Below are positions 26,734 to 36,252 of a stretch of 64,000 bases of DNA, piece after piece; position 1 is the stretch's first letter; every line of letters begins with the position of its first letter. The stretch is from an uncultured Alphaproteobacteria bacterium. Its GTDB lineage: Bacteria; Pseudomonadota; Alphaproteobacteria; UBA8366; JADFVY01. Where the stretch lies: positions 1 through 64,000 of the forward strand of contig CAMYKU010000003.1 in the NCBI GenBank assembly GCA_947259105.1. The letters are read 5' to 3'. The translations under genes and the position numbers were made by a program. The notes under the pieces were generated by a model. The model worked only from the letters and a program-made list of their open reading frames with translations, ran no database searches and was not told where the DNA came from.

Positions 26734-29031
26734 ATGACCAGACAAGGAATTCCGCAACGTCTGAAGATCGCCGCTTCAGCCAGCGCCTTGCTGGCGCTTG
26801 CAGGCTGCCTGAGCAGCAGCAACGACCCCCCGCCCCCTTTCGGGAACAACCTGCCCACTCCGGATCCGCTGGCAGGCGCCCAGCCTGCGACGAATTTCGA
26901 GACGGTGGAATTCTTCGCCAACTATGGCCTTGACCAGATCGGCGCGCAGGATGTTTACGCCAAAGGCGCTTATGGCGGCGGCGTTGTCGTCGCCGTGATC
27001 GATACCGGCATCGAAGCGACCCATAGCGACCTTGACGCCAATATTTCAGGAGACAGCATCGATATTGCCGGTGGCGGGACAAGCATCGGGAGCGGCGGGA
27101 CGATTGCCGATGACGACGGGCATGGCACGCATGTCGCGGGCACCATCGCGGCGGAGAAGAACGGCGTTGGAATGCACGGCGTCGCCTTCGACGCTACGAT
27201 TCTCGCGATCCGGGCCGACACGCCCAGCGCTCCCGGGAGTTTCACGGTCGCCGACGTCATCGCGGGGCTGGATTATGCAGCGGGGAAGGCCCACGTGATC
27301 AATTTGAGCCTCGGCGGACCGTCGCCGCTCGGCCCCGCCTTTGAACGGTCTTTGCGCAGCGCGATGAGCGCCGGCGCAATCGTTGTTGCCGCCACCGGCA
27401 ATGACGGCGTCACCCAACCGGGCTATCCGGCGATATATGCCGGTAACCCGCGCGTCAACGGCAGCGGCCAGTTGATTGCCGTGGGCGCGGTCGACAATAC
27501 CGGCACTATTGCCACCTTTTCGAACCAATGCGGCGTGGCCATGAATTTTTGCCTCGTTGCCCCTGGCGTTGATATCCTCTCAACCGTTCCCGGCAACGGT
27601 CTGGCGGTCTATTCCGGCACCTCGATGGCGACGCCCCATGTTTCCGGTGCGGCGGCGCTTCTGATCCAGGCCTGGCCGATGACGGCCCCGGGGGACATCG
27701 TGCAGATCTTGCTGACGACGGCGACCGATCTGGGGGCGCCGGGCGTCGATACAATCTACGGCCACGGGCTTCTGAACCTTGGCGCGGCGATCGCGCCGCT
27801 GGGGGTCCTGGCGATCCCGCTGACCGATTCGGCGACGGGCGAGACCGTAATGCTGGCAGGCACGGTGCTGTCGCTGGGCCCGGCGTTCGGTGACGCGCTG
27901 GGTGGTTCGAGGCTTCTCGGAGAGGCGTTCGCGCTGGATGACTACGACCGCAACTATGCGGCCGGGCTCGACGGGCATGTCATCCGCGCGGAACGGAGCT
28001 TTGGCCTTCAGGCCTTGATGAGCGGCGGCGGCATCGAGTCGATCGAGTCCGCCCTGCCGAACGGCGCGACGGTGTCCATGGGCGTGACCGACCGGGACAC
28101 GACTGACTCCGCCGCGCGCTGGACCGGCATGGCGGCCGACGTCGCGCCGGAGCGGCAACTGCGCGGTATGAACCTCTCGGTGGCGGGGAGCGATGGTACC
28201 GCCTACCGTTTCGGATACGGCATAACGCCGGAACAGCACCTTCCCGGTACGGCGGCCGCCGCCGCCGCAAGCCTGTTCTGGATGCCGGGCGACCTGCTCG
28301 GCCCGCAGCATGCGCTGGTCGGTGCGGGCGCGGCGTTCTCGGCCAGCCGGGAGGTCGGCGGGGGCAATGTGATTACCCTGGGCCTGGTCGAAGAAGGCGG
28401 TGCGCAGGACGGTGCGGCTGGCGACGCGCGGATCGGAGAGATCGTATTTGCCCACCGGTTCGCGGGCGGCGCCGTCCTGACGGCGGGATTCTCCAGCGTG
28501 GACGAGCAGAGCGGCTTCCTGGGCAGCGAGGCCGGCGGCGGCCTCGCTGTCGAAGGGGCCGATAGCCGGTTCTACGTGTTGGGCGGCCGCGTTCCCCTCG
28601 GCGCCGGCGTGGAACTTCTGGGCAGCTACACGCTGGGCCAGACCGACATGACGGCGGATGGAACCAGCCTCCTGAGCGACTGGAGCGGTGCCCGTGCAGA
28701 CGCGTTCGGGGTTGGCATCGTCAAGCGCGACATTTTCGGCACCAACGGCCGGATCGGGTTCCTGGCAGGGCAGCCGCTTCGCGTGAACGCGGCTTCGGCC
28801 AGGCTGACCGTGCCGGTCGACTACCAGATCGACAAGACGGTGGTGCAGGGGTCGGAGCGCGTCTCGCTGGTCCCGACCGGCCGCGAGATCGACCTGCAAC
28901 TGGCCTATGACACGTCTGTCGGTGCACGAGGCAGTGTCTCCGGCTGGCTGATGATGCAGGTGGAGCCGGGCCACGACGCGGATGCGGCGCCGGCATATGG
29001 CGTCGGGCTGCGTTTCAAGACCGCGTTCTGA
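26734..29031 (+). CDS. S8 (subtilisin-like) serine peptidase, lipoprotein with C-terminal autotransporter-like region
   Basis: VIDTGIEATH, DGHGTHVAGTIAA, YSGTSMATPHVSGAAALL catalytic motifs; lipobox LLALAGC; C-terminus ends GVGLRFKTAF (Phe-terminal beta-barrel-like). Confidence 0.9.
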   Translation: MTRQGIPQRLKIAASASALLALAGCLSSSNDPPPPFGNNLPTPDPLAGAQPATNFETVEFFANYGLDQIGAQDVYAKGAYGGGVVVAVIDTGIEATHSDLDANISGDSIDIAGGGTSIGSGGTIADDDGHGTHVAGTIAAEKNGVGMHGVAFDATILAIRADTPSAPGSFTVADVIAGLDYAAGKAHVINLSLGGPSPLGPAFERSLRSAMSAGAIVVAATGNDGVTQPGYPAIYAGNPRVNGSGQLIAVGAVDNTGTIATFSNQCGVAMNFCLVAPGVDILSTVPGNGLAVYSGTSMATPHVSGAAALLIQAWPMTAPGDIVQILLTTATDLGAPGVDTIYGHGLLNLGAAIAPLGVLAIPLTDSATGETVMLAGTVLSLGPAFGDALGGSRLLGEAFALDDYDRNYAAGLDGHVIRAERSFGLQALMSGGGIESIESALPNGATVSMGVTDRDTTDSAARWTGMAADVAPERQLRGMNLSVAGSDGTAYRFGYGITPEQHLPGTAAAAAASLFWMPGDLLGPQHALVGAGAAFSASREVGGGNVITLGLVEEGGAQDGAAGDARIGEIVFAHRFAGGAVLTAGFSSVDEQSGFLGSEAGGGLAVEGADSRFYVLGGRVPLGAGVELLGSYTLGQTDMTADGTSLLSDWSGARADAFGVGIVKRDIFGTNGRIGFLAGQPLRVNAASARLTVPVDYQIDKTVVQGSERVSLVPTGREIDLQLAYDTSVGARGSVSGWLMMQVEPGHDADAAPAYGVGLRFKTAF

Positions 29032-29276
29032 GGACACCGATCGTCCGCCGGGCCGGCGCTGCACGAAGCGGCGAACGGCCCGGGTTGCATGCCGACGGCG
29101 CGGATCGATCAACGGGATGTGATGGTTCGCCGAAGCGCGCAGCTTGACTTCCAAATTCGATTATTACAATCTTCTAATGAAATAGCGCGCCAAGATACCG
29201 GGCATTCCGGCGGCGCCCCGGGTTCCGACCGCATGCGTGGTGCGCGGGGGACCAACTGGAAGAAGGAAACGCGACG

Positions 29277-29771
29277 ATGTCGGAACAAAACAACGCCAAG
29301 AGCATGTCGATCATCGTGACCAAGGGTTCGCTCGACTGGGCCTACCCGCCGTTCATTCTCGGTACGACGGCTGCCGCAATGGGCATGGACGTGACGATGT
29401 TCTTCACATTTTACGGTCTCGCCCTGTTGAAGAAGAAGCTCGACCTGCAGATCACGCCGCTGGGCAATGCCGCCATGGAAATGCCGATGATGGGCGGCCA
29501 TATGACGATGCCGAACGTGATGGCCATGGTGCCCGGCGTCGACCGGGCCGCGACCGTCATGATGAAGAACCTTATCAAGAAGAAGGGCGTGGCGTCGATC
29601 GAAGACCTGCGCGAGGCCGCCGTGGAGTCGGACATCCGCATGATTGCCTGCCAGATGACGCTGGACCTGTTCGAGTACAGGCGCGAGGACCTGATCGAGG
29701 GTCACGAACTGGGCGGTGCCGCGACCTACATCGAAGGGGCGACCAAATCCGATATCAACCTGTTCATCTGA
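29277..29771 (+). CDS. DsrE/DsrF/DrsH-like family protein
   Basis: SIIVTKGSLDWAYPPFILGTTAAAMGMDVTMFFTFYGLALLKK; IACQMTLDLFEYRREDLIEG. Confidence 0.9.
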   Translation: MSEQNNAKSMSIIVTKGSLDWAYPPFILGTTAAAMGMDVTMFFTFYGLALLKKKLDLQITPLGNAAMEMPMMGGHMTMPNVMAMVPGVDRAATVMMKNLIKKKGVASIEDLREAAVESDIRMIACQMTLDLFEYRREDLIEGHELGGAATYIEGATKSDINLFI

Positions 29772-29826
29772 GGCGGCAAGGGGCAGCCTCTCGAGACGCG
29801 ACGCAATCAGGAAGGAGAGATTTGAA

Positions 29827-30054
29827 ATGGCCGATCAGGTGCTCGACGCGAAGGGGCTGAACTGTCCCTTGCCAATCCTCAAGGCGAAGAAGGCATTGAA
29901 GGACGTGCCCGCCGGAGGCACGCTGGAGATCCAATCGACGGATCCGGGTTCAGTCGCGGATTTTGAGGCATTTTGCCGCACGACCGGGAACGAACTTCTG
30001 GAGTCGAAGACCGAAGACGGCGTTTACGTCTTCCTCGTAAAACACACGGCCTGA
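29827..30054 (+). CDS. tusA: TusA family sulfurtransferase
   Basis: VLDAKGLNCPLPILKAKKALKDVPAGGTLEIQSTDPGSVADFEAFCRTTGNELL: CPxP motif. Confidence 0.95.
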   Translation: MADQVLDAKGLNCPLPILKAKKALKDVPAGGTLEIQSTDPGSVADFEAFCRTTGNELLESKTEDGVYVFLVKHTA

Positions 30055-30095
30055 CTGGCTTACGGACACGGCTGCAGACCTGACAGGATGCCGGT

Positions 30096-30132
30096 CGGCC
30101 CGGGGCGTTTTCGCTCCGGGCCGATTTCGTTG
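30096..30132 (+). terminator. Rho-independent-like terminator after tusA
   Basis: CGGCCCGGGGCG-tttt-CGCTCCGGGCCG then atttcgttgt. Confidence 0.65.
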
Positions 30133-30241
30133 TGCGCGGAGCATTTCAGGTATTTTAAAAGAAAACCATAATATAAATGTGGTTTATGGCCGCCACGCCT
30201 GCCCGACAAAGAGAAAGAAATTCGTCTAGGAAATAATAGAC

Positions 30242-30388
30242 ATGAAGAAGCAGAATTCAGAATTTGTAAATTTCTACGAAGATCAATTCGGCCTTAATAC
30301 GAATTCTGTATTTAAGAATATAAATGTGTGTATTGCGACAATGATGATGGAATTATATTTAGGGGCGTGCATTTGGTTTCGCACGTAA
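30242..30388 (+). CDS. Possible 48-aa small protein in AT-rich island
   Basis: Read from sequence: MKKQNSEFVNFYEDQFGLNTNSVFKNINVCIATMMMELYLGACIWFRT*; below the 60-aa cutoff of the supplied ORF list. Confidence 0.3.
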   Translation: MKKQNSEFVNFYEDQFGLNTNSVFKNINVCIATMMMELYLGACIWFRT

Positions 30389-30613
30389 CTAGCTGGAGTT
30401 TACCGATAAACCACAGAATATCTTTTGCACAATACATTAGATGATGTTAATTTAGAGTTCGATAACAAAGTGCATTCGCATTCGATGGTGGACGCAAACC
30501 AGGACAGGGGGGTGCGTCTGGTGCTTCCGTCGGTAAGCCAGGGCAGAGGGCCGTGGGCGGGAACTCCGGGGCAATTCAACTTGGCAACCCGCTCTTCATT
30601 CTCAGGAGGGAAC

Positions 30614-31840
30614 ATGAAAAAGGCACTGTACAGCTGCGCGGCGGGAGTGACTGCCGCCGCGGTTCTCGCTTCCGCGCCGGCGCAGGCGACGGAGGGGTAT
30701 TTTTCGCATGGTCTCGGCGCCGTGAACAAGTCGTTGGCCGGGGCCGGCGTGGCGACCGGCTTCGACCCCATGTCGCAGGCGACCAACCCCGCGGCGCTGA
30801 CCCAGGTCGACCCGCAGTTCACGATTGATTTCTCGCTGTTCAGCCCGGTCCGTGAGGCGGACGTGGCAGGCAACAACGTCTTCCCTGGCATCCACGAGAG
30901 CGACAACGAGTACTTCCTGATCCCGTCGATGGCCGGTGCATACGAGATCGATGCGGTATCGTCCTGGGGCTGGGCGATCTACGGCAATGGCGGCATGAAC
31001 ACCACCTATCCGCCCATCGGCCCGTTCGGCAGTACCGCCAAGACCGGTGTCGATCTGTCCCAGCTGTTCTTCCAGGGCACCTACGCGCGCGACGTCGGCG
31101 GCGGGGTCTCGATCGGTATCGGGCCGATCCTTGCGGCACAGCGATTCAAGGCTTACGGCATCAGCGCATTCGGCCCGTTTTCCTCGGATGATACCAAGCT
31201 GAGCAATAACGGCTATGACTGGGCCTACGGACTCGGCGGCCGGTTCGGCCTGCAGTGGGAGATCGTGCCCGCCCTCCGCTTCGGCGCCTCCTACCAAATG
31301 CGCACCTATATGACCGAGTTCGACAAGTACAAGGGGCTGTTCGCCGAACAGGGCGATTTCGACATCCCGCCGGCGCTGCAGGCCGGGTTCGCCTGGGAGG
31401 CGACGCCTGGCGTCGTCCTGCTCGCCGACTGGAAGCGCATCTGGTACAGCGACGTGGAGTCGGTCGGCAATCCTTTTGCATCGCCGGGGCAGCTCGGCGA
31501 CGACGGCGGGCCGGGATTCGGCTGGGAGGATATCGACGCCTTCAAGTTCGGCGTGCAGTGGCAGACGACCCCGACGATCGCGTTGCGCGCCGGGTTCGCC
31601 ATCAACGACAATCCGATTACGTCGTCCGAGGTTCTGTTCAACGTGCTTGCGCCGGGCGTGCAGGAACAGCACTACGCCGCCGGCCTCACCTGGCAGCACA
31701 CCCCCACCAGCGCGTTCAATTTCGGCGCCATGTATTCGCCGAGCACCAGCGTCACCGGGCCAAATCCCTTTGGTGGCGGCGACATAAAGATCGAAATGTA
31801 TCAGTGGGAGCTCACGGCCGGCTGGACGTGGACCTTCTGA
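30614..31840 (+). CDS. OMPP1/FadL/TodX-like outer membrane transporter
   Basis: Signal peptide then ATEGYFSHGLGAVNKSLAGAGVATGFDPMSQATNPAALTQV; C-terminal aromatic TAGWTWTF; AGGAGGG Shine-Dalgarno. Confidence 0.9.
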   Translation: MKKALYSCAAGVTAAAVLASAPAQATEGYFSHGLGAVNKSLAGAGVATGFDPMSQATNPAALTQVDPQFTIDFSLFSPVREADVAGNNVFPGIHESDNEYFLIPSMAGAYEIDAVSSWGWAIYGNGGMNTTYPPIGPFGSTAKTGVDLSQLFFQGTYARDVGGGVSIGIGPILAAQRFKAYGISAFGPFSSDDTKLSNNGYDWAYGLGGRFGLQWEIVPALRFGASYQMRTYMTEFDKYKGLFAEQGDFDIPPALQAGFAWEATPGVVLLADWKRIWYSDVESVGNPFASPGQLGDDGGPGFGWEDIDAFKFGVQWQTTPTIALRAGFAINDNPITSSEVLFNVLAPGVQEQHYAAGLTWQHTPTSAFNFGAMYSPSTSVTGPNPFGGGDIKIEMYQWELTAGWTWTF

Positions 31841-31861
31841 CGGGAATATCTGTGATCCCGC

Positions 31862-31898
31862 GGAAAGGGCCGGGTGGCAACACCCGGCCCTTTTCCTT
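31862..31898 (+). terminator. Rho-independent terminator after fadL-like gene
   Basis: GGAAAGGGCCGGGTG-gcaa-CACCCGGCCCTTTTCC. Confidence 0.85.
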
Positions 31899-32066
31899 TG
31901 TCTGCGCTGCAGGCGCCGTCAAGGGCGCGAGCCCGTGACATTTGAAACAATGTCGGCACGGGATCGCAAAAAAAGATTCGCAGGCCAGGGATTGATTCGG
32001 GGTGGCTGCGGCGTTTCCTCTTCAACAACGAATAATAAATTGTGTTTGTCACGTCGGGAGGAGACG

Positions 32067-32441
32067 GTGCGAAAGATCAAGATCACGATCGGACCGGTCG
32101 AGTTGCACGCGAAGCTGCTCGATACGCCCGCCGGGAACGCGATATTCGGTTCGCTGCCGTTCCTGTCGATGGCGCGGGTCGCGGACAGCGCGGTGACGTT
32201 TTCCGCGCCCGGCCTTGTGCCGGCGCATTCGGGGCCGCCGGCCATGGGCCGGCCCGGGGATTTCGTCCTCTGCGGCCGGAGCGGGACCTGCGGCATCGAT
32301 TTCGGGAACCTGCCGTTTACTCGCATCAGGCGCCGCGGGCCGCGCCGCTCGGGCGACGTCTGGGCACGTGCGATGGGCGACATTGCGGCGCTGAAACATG
32401 TCATCGACGGCGACCGTGTGGCGGTGCAGGGCGTCGACTGA
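32067..32441 (+). CDS. Cyclophilin-like fold protein (TM1367/PF04126-like)
   Basis: GTG start after ggaggag SD; (M)RKIKITIGPVELHAKLLDTPAGNAIFGSLPFLSMARVADSAVTFSAPG. Confidence 0.72.
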   Translation: MRKIKITIGPVELHAKLLDTPAGNAIFGSLPFLSMARVADSAVTFSAPGLVPAHSGPPAMGRPGDFVLCGRSGTCGIDFGNLPFTRIRRRGPRRSGDVWARAMGDIAALKHVIDGDRVAVQGVD

Positions 32442-32731
32442 GCCGACCCGACAGAGTCCCGCCGCCAGAGTGTTATCCCGTTAAGTTCGCGCCGCACCGC
32501 CGGCCCGCCTGTTTCCCTCCGCTTTTGCCTGCAGCAGTTTGAGTGCAACCATGGCCGGCCCCGGGATTTGGTTCGCCCGCGGCCCCGCATTGCCCCGATC
32601 TGGGAGAGCCATTGCGGGTACGAGGGAATTATCACCGACCAAAGCAGATAGTGCGATACCCTGAATCACTCTGCCTGTGAAGCGTCGCCGACACCGAAAA
32701 TCCGTTGGCGGGATCGGCGCCCGTGTTGTAT

Positions 32732-32747
32732 ATTAGAGATATCTAAT
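32732..32747. promoter_or_regulatory. Inverted repeat ATTAGA-gata-TCTAAT upstream of osmC-like gene
   Basis: Perfect 6-bp arms about 25 bp before the ATG. Confidence 0.4.
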
Positions 32748-32771
32748 TATTTCCATATCAGGAGGACACCG

Positions 32772-33197
32772 ATGGCAACGATGGCACGCGTGAAATGGAT
32801 CGAAGGGTCCCGTTTCGTTGGCGAGTCGCAAAGCGGCCATGCCGTTGTCATGCAGGGCCTTCCCGGAGAGGGGGAACCGTCCGTGGGCATCCGCCCGATG
32901 GAGATGCTGCTGCTCGGCATGGGCGGCTGCACGTCGATCGATGTCGTGATGATCCTGCAGAAGGCGCGCGAAAAGGTGACCGACGTCGTCGTCGAGATCG
33001 AGGGCGAGCGCGCCGACAACGTGCCGAAGGTCTACGAGCGCATTCACGCGCACTACGTCGTTACCGGGCACGGCCTCAAGTCATCGGCGGTCGAACGCGC
33101 GATCAAGCTGTCGGCGGAAAAATACTGTTCGGCGACGATCATGCTGGCCGCGACCGCCACCGTCACGCACGATTTCGAGATCGTCGAGGCGGAGTAA
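32772..33197 (+). CDS. OsmC family protein
   Basis: SVGIRPMEMLLLGMGGCTSIDVVMILQKARE; AIKLSAEKYCSATIML paired Cys motifs. Confidence 0.93.
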   Translation: MATMARVKWIEGSRFVGESQSGHAVVMQGLPGEGEPSVGIRPMEMLLLGMGGCTSIDVVMILQKAREKVTDVVVEIEGERADNVPKVYERIHAHYVVTGHGLKSSAVERAIKLSAEKYCSATIMLAATATVTHDFEIVEAE

Positions 33198-33202
33198 GGC
33201 CG

Positions 33203-33835
33203 TCATTCGCCGGGCAGATAACGGAAATGCCCGCTGATCGGATAGTCGAACAGCATGTCCTCCAGTTGCGGGCCGCGGCCTATGTTATGGGCGATCAGCG
33301 GCCGCCTGCCGTCCCATGAGCGCCGGTCGGTGACGACGCCGATATGCGGCAGGTTGCCGGGCAGGCGCCAGGTGACGAGGTGTCCCGGCGCATAATCGTC
33401 CGGGTCCCGGGTGACCGGAAACGACTGGCCGTGCCGCGTGAAGAAGGTTTCCAGGTTCGGTACCCGCCGGTGGTCGATATTGCGGTCCGGCCGCTCGAGG
33501 CCCCAGATCTTCGGGTATGCGGCGAAACCCCGCGTCATATCCTCATGGACCTCCTTTTGAAGGTCGATGCCGAGTCCCGACCGGTAGGCGCGGATCACCA
33601 CATCTGTGCACACGCCGATATCGTCGGGCACGTCGCCGCCGGGATAGGCCAGCGTCCGATAGGAGCCATCATAGGTGACCCGGTGCCCGGCGCGTTCGAT
33701 CGCGGCCTCGACCAGCCTTTGGGCAGCCGGCAGCGATTGCTGCTGGGTCCATGCGGCGCGTGGCGCAAACGTGAGGCACGCCAGCAGCAGCACGGCTCCG
33801 CCCACCCGAATTCCCGCAGCCATCGGTTCCTCCAT
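33203..33835 (-). CDS. DUF1287 domain-containing secreted protein
   Basis: VTYDGSYRTLAYPGGDVPDDIGVCTDVVIRAYRSGLGIDLQKEVHEDM; NIDHRRVPNLETFFTRHG. Confidence 0.88.
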   Translation of the reverse strand: MEEPMAAGIRVGGAVLLLACLTFAPRAAWTQQQSLPAAQRLVEAAIERAGHRVTYDGSYRTLAYPGGDVPDDIGVCTDVVIRAYRSGLGIDLQKEVHEDMTRGFAAYPKIWGLERPDRNIDHRRVPNLETFFTRHGQSFPVTRDPDDYAPGHLVTWRLPGNLPHIGVVTDRRSWDGRRPLIAHNIGRGPQLEDMLFDYPISGHFRYLPGE

Positions 33836-33924
33836 AATAAACGGCGACGGCCGACCCGCCCCGATGCGCGGATACTGGACCATAATATTCTGACGAAAAA
33901 GGGGCGGAACCGCGATCGGCTGCT

Positions 33925-34395
33925 TTAAACGGGTACGAGGCCGCGCTTTTCCAGATATCGCTGGTGATGTTCCCCGGCGCGCCAGAATTCGCCGGCCGGG
34001 ACGATGTCGGTGACGATCGGCGCCTGATGACGGCCCGAATCCTCGAGTGCCCGTTTCGAATTTCGGGCGGCGCGATCCTGCGCCTCATCGTGCACGAAAA
34101 TGACCGAACGGAAGGCACTGCCGATATCGGGCCCCTGGCGGTCGCGCTGCGTCGGATCGTGGATATTCCAGAATGCGCTCAGCAGCTCGCCATAGGTCAG
34201 GTCGTCAGCGTCGTATTCGACGCGCACCACTTCCGCGTGTCCGGTCGCCCCGGAGCCGACCTGCCGAAACGTCGGGTTCGCCACGTGGCCGCCCATGAAT
34301 CCGACTTCCGTGGCGACGACCCCCGGAATGAGCCGAATCGCAGCTTCGACGCCCCAAAACCGTCCGGCAGCGAAGGTCGCGGTGGCCATGTTCAT
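33925..34395 (-). CDS. MsrA-like (peptide-methionine sulfoxide reductase family) protein lacking the catalytic cysteine
   Basis: MATATFAAGRFWGVEAAIRLIPGVVATEVGFMGGH...TGHAEVVRVEYD; GCFWG is GRFWG; no Cys in the protein. Confidence 0.88.
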   Translation of the reverse strand: MNMATATFAAGRFWGVEAAIRLIPGVVATEVGFMGGHVANPTFRQVGSGATGHAEVVRVEYDADDLTYGELLSAFWNIHDPTQRDRQGPDIGSAFRSVIFVHDEAQDRAARNSKRALEDSGRHQAPIVTDIVPAGEFWRAGEHHQRYLEKRGLVPV

Positions 34396-34509
34396 GTTCT
34401 CCTGTGCCTCATCAAGGGATGGTATCACGATATTCCGGTTCGGCAACGGTTGAACGTCGGGGTGCGGATTCGCGTTGGAGGATTTCGTCCCTGTGATCGC
34501 CCGTCGCGT

Positions 34510-35400
34510 TCATTCCCGCTCGCAATTCGCGGCGCGCTCCATGGCGGCGCAGACAGCCGACTGGTCTTCATCGCCGTGGCCCTGGGCAACCGCCGCGTAG
34601 TAAGTCTGCAGGGCCGCGTGATAGATCGGTGTCGGGACGAGATGGCGTGCGGCGTGCTCGGCGATCAGCCGCGAGTCCTTGAGTGGGATGGAAAAATTCA
34701 TGCCTTCCCTGCTGTAGTCGTTCTCCGCCATCAGGGCGCCGCGCACCTCGAACATGGCGGAAGACGAACCGCTGCCGCTGATCACCTCATGGATCATCTT
34801 CGGGTCGAGTCCCGATTTCATGCCGAGCACCATGACCTCCGCCGCGATGCTGTTGTGGACCAGGTTCAGGATGTTGCCGCAGAGCTTCATCTTCATGCCG
34901 CAACCGAATTCCCCGACATGGTAGCTGCGCCTCGTAAACAGGCCGACGATCGCCTCGACCCGCTCCCACGCCGCCTTGTCGCCGCTGCCGAACGCGGTGA
35001 GCTTGCGCTCCAGCGCCATGATGCGGTTGCCGCTGACCGGACAGTCCAGCAGGATCTTGCCCGCTTCAGCCAGCGCGTCGCGCGCCTTTTCCTTGTCCGC
35101 GATCGAGAAGGTGGACAGCTCGACGACGACCTGGTCCGGCTGTCCGCCATGCGCCAGCCCGTCCGGCCCCGACACGACATCGTGCAGGGCCTCGGCGGTC
35201 GGCAGGCAGAGGAAGACCACATCGGCCCGGTCCGCGGTTTCGCGTGGCGTTGCGGCGGACTCGCCCCCCGCATCCTGCAATTCGGCGGTCTTGCCTGTGT
35301 CAATGTCGCAACCGACGACCCGGCAGCCGCCCGCGACGAGATGGCCCGCGATAGCCGAGCCCAGTACGCCAAGCCCGATGAATCCGACTGTTTCGCTCAT
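34510..35400 (-). CDS. NAD(P)-dependent oxidoreductase, beta-hydroxyacid dehydrogenase family
   Basis: VGFIGLGVLGSAIAGHLVAGGCRVVGCDID; DCPVSGNRIMALERKL; GMKMKLCGNIL. Confidence 0.9.
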   Translation of the reverse strand: MSETVGFIGLGVLGSAIAGHLVAGGCRVVGCDIDTGKTAELQDAGGESAATPRETADRADVVFLCLPTAEALHDVVSGPDGLAHGGQPDQVVVELSTFSIADKEKARDALAEAGKILLDCPVSGNRIMALERKLTAFGSGDKAAWERVEAIVGLFTRRSYHVGEFGCGMKMKLCGNILNLVHNSIAAEVMVLGMKSGLDPKMIHEVISGSGSSSAMFEVRGALMAENDYSREGMNFSIPLKDSRLIAEHAARHLVPTPIYHAALQTYYAAVAQGHGDEDQSAVCAAMERAANCERE

Positions 35401-35580
35401 CTGCGTGTTCTCCGTTCGTCGCCGAGTGTAGCGGTTGTTTCCGCCGCGGCAAGCGATCTGCCCGTGTGCGGGCATGGCCCTCGGTTTTTCTGGTTAGGAC
35501 ACCGATTGATGGAAATTTAACATACCGGCTGGTAAAGGTATGTGTGGCGCTTGCGTCGGCCGGAATAACGGAGTTGGAAC

Positions 35581-36141
35581 GTGCGAAACCGAATCGTTGC
35601 TGCAGGTCGTACCGGTATTGTCGTCCTTGGCGTGGCGGCGCTTGCCGCCTGCAGCAGCCCCAAGGTCAGCGACTCTCTGTATCGCGACAGCGAGGTCGGC
35701 ACGTCGAAGCGGATCGTCCGGTGCCGCGTGCTGGAGGTCCGCGAAGTCGCGATCCGCGGCGACGACGCACCCGAAAAGGGCGAGGCGATCGGCGCCATCG
35801 TCGGCGGCCTCGTCGGCGCCATACTGGGCAGCCAGATCGGCCAGGGCGCAGGCCAGGAAATTGCCGTCCAGACCGCCGTGACGGTCGGCGCGGTGGCCGG
35901 CGGCGGCGCCGGGCGCCAGGCCGCCGACAAATTGAGCGAACGGCCCGGTATCGAATACTCGATCATCCTCGACGACGGTGAGGAACTGACGCTGGTCCAG
36001 GACCTTCTAGAGAGCGACCGCGTCGTCCAGCCCGACGAAACCTGCCGCCTGCAAATCGAGAGCAACGGCATGAACCGCGTGCTGCCCGCCGAACACCTGC
36101 CCGACCAGATCAACGCGCCGAAGACGACGACGGTTCAGTAA
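35581..36141 (+). CDS. Glycine-zipper 2TM outer-membrane lipoprotein (SlyB/Pcp-like)
   Basis: GTG start; lipobox LAACSS; GEAIGAIVGGLVGAILGSQIGQGAGQ glycine zipper. Confidence 0.85.
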   Translation: MRNRIVAAGRTGIVVLGVAALAACSSPKVSDSLYRDSEVGTSKRIVRCRVLEVREVAIRGDDAPEKGEAIGAIVGGLVGAILGSQIGQGAGQEIAVQTAVTVGAVAGGGAGRQAADKLSERPGIEYSIILDDGEELTLVQDLLESDRVVQPDETCRLQIESNGMNRVLPAEHLPDQINAPKTTTVQ

Positions 36142-36252
36142 ATGCGTCTCCACCGCCGCCGGTGACCCCGGGTTCCAGCCGCCGCTTTGCGACCTATATC
36201 TGTATCCCGGACGGATATGGCGACCATACCAACGACAGCGAAAGGCGGCATC

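Noticed and set aside
27580-29154. Minus-strand 524-aa ORF
   Set aside because: Antisense to the subtilase; RRR/AAG-rich translation with no recognisable motifs
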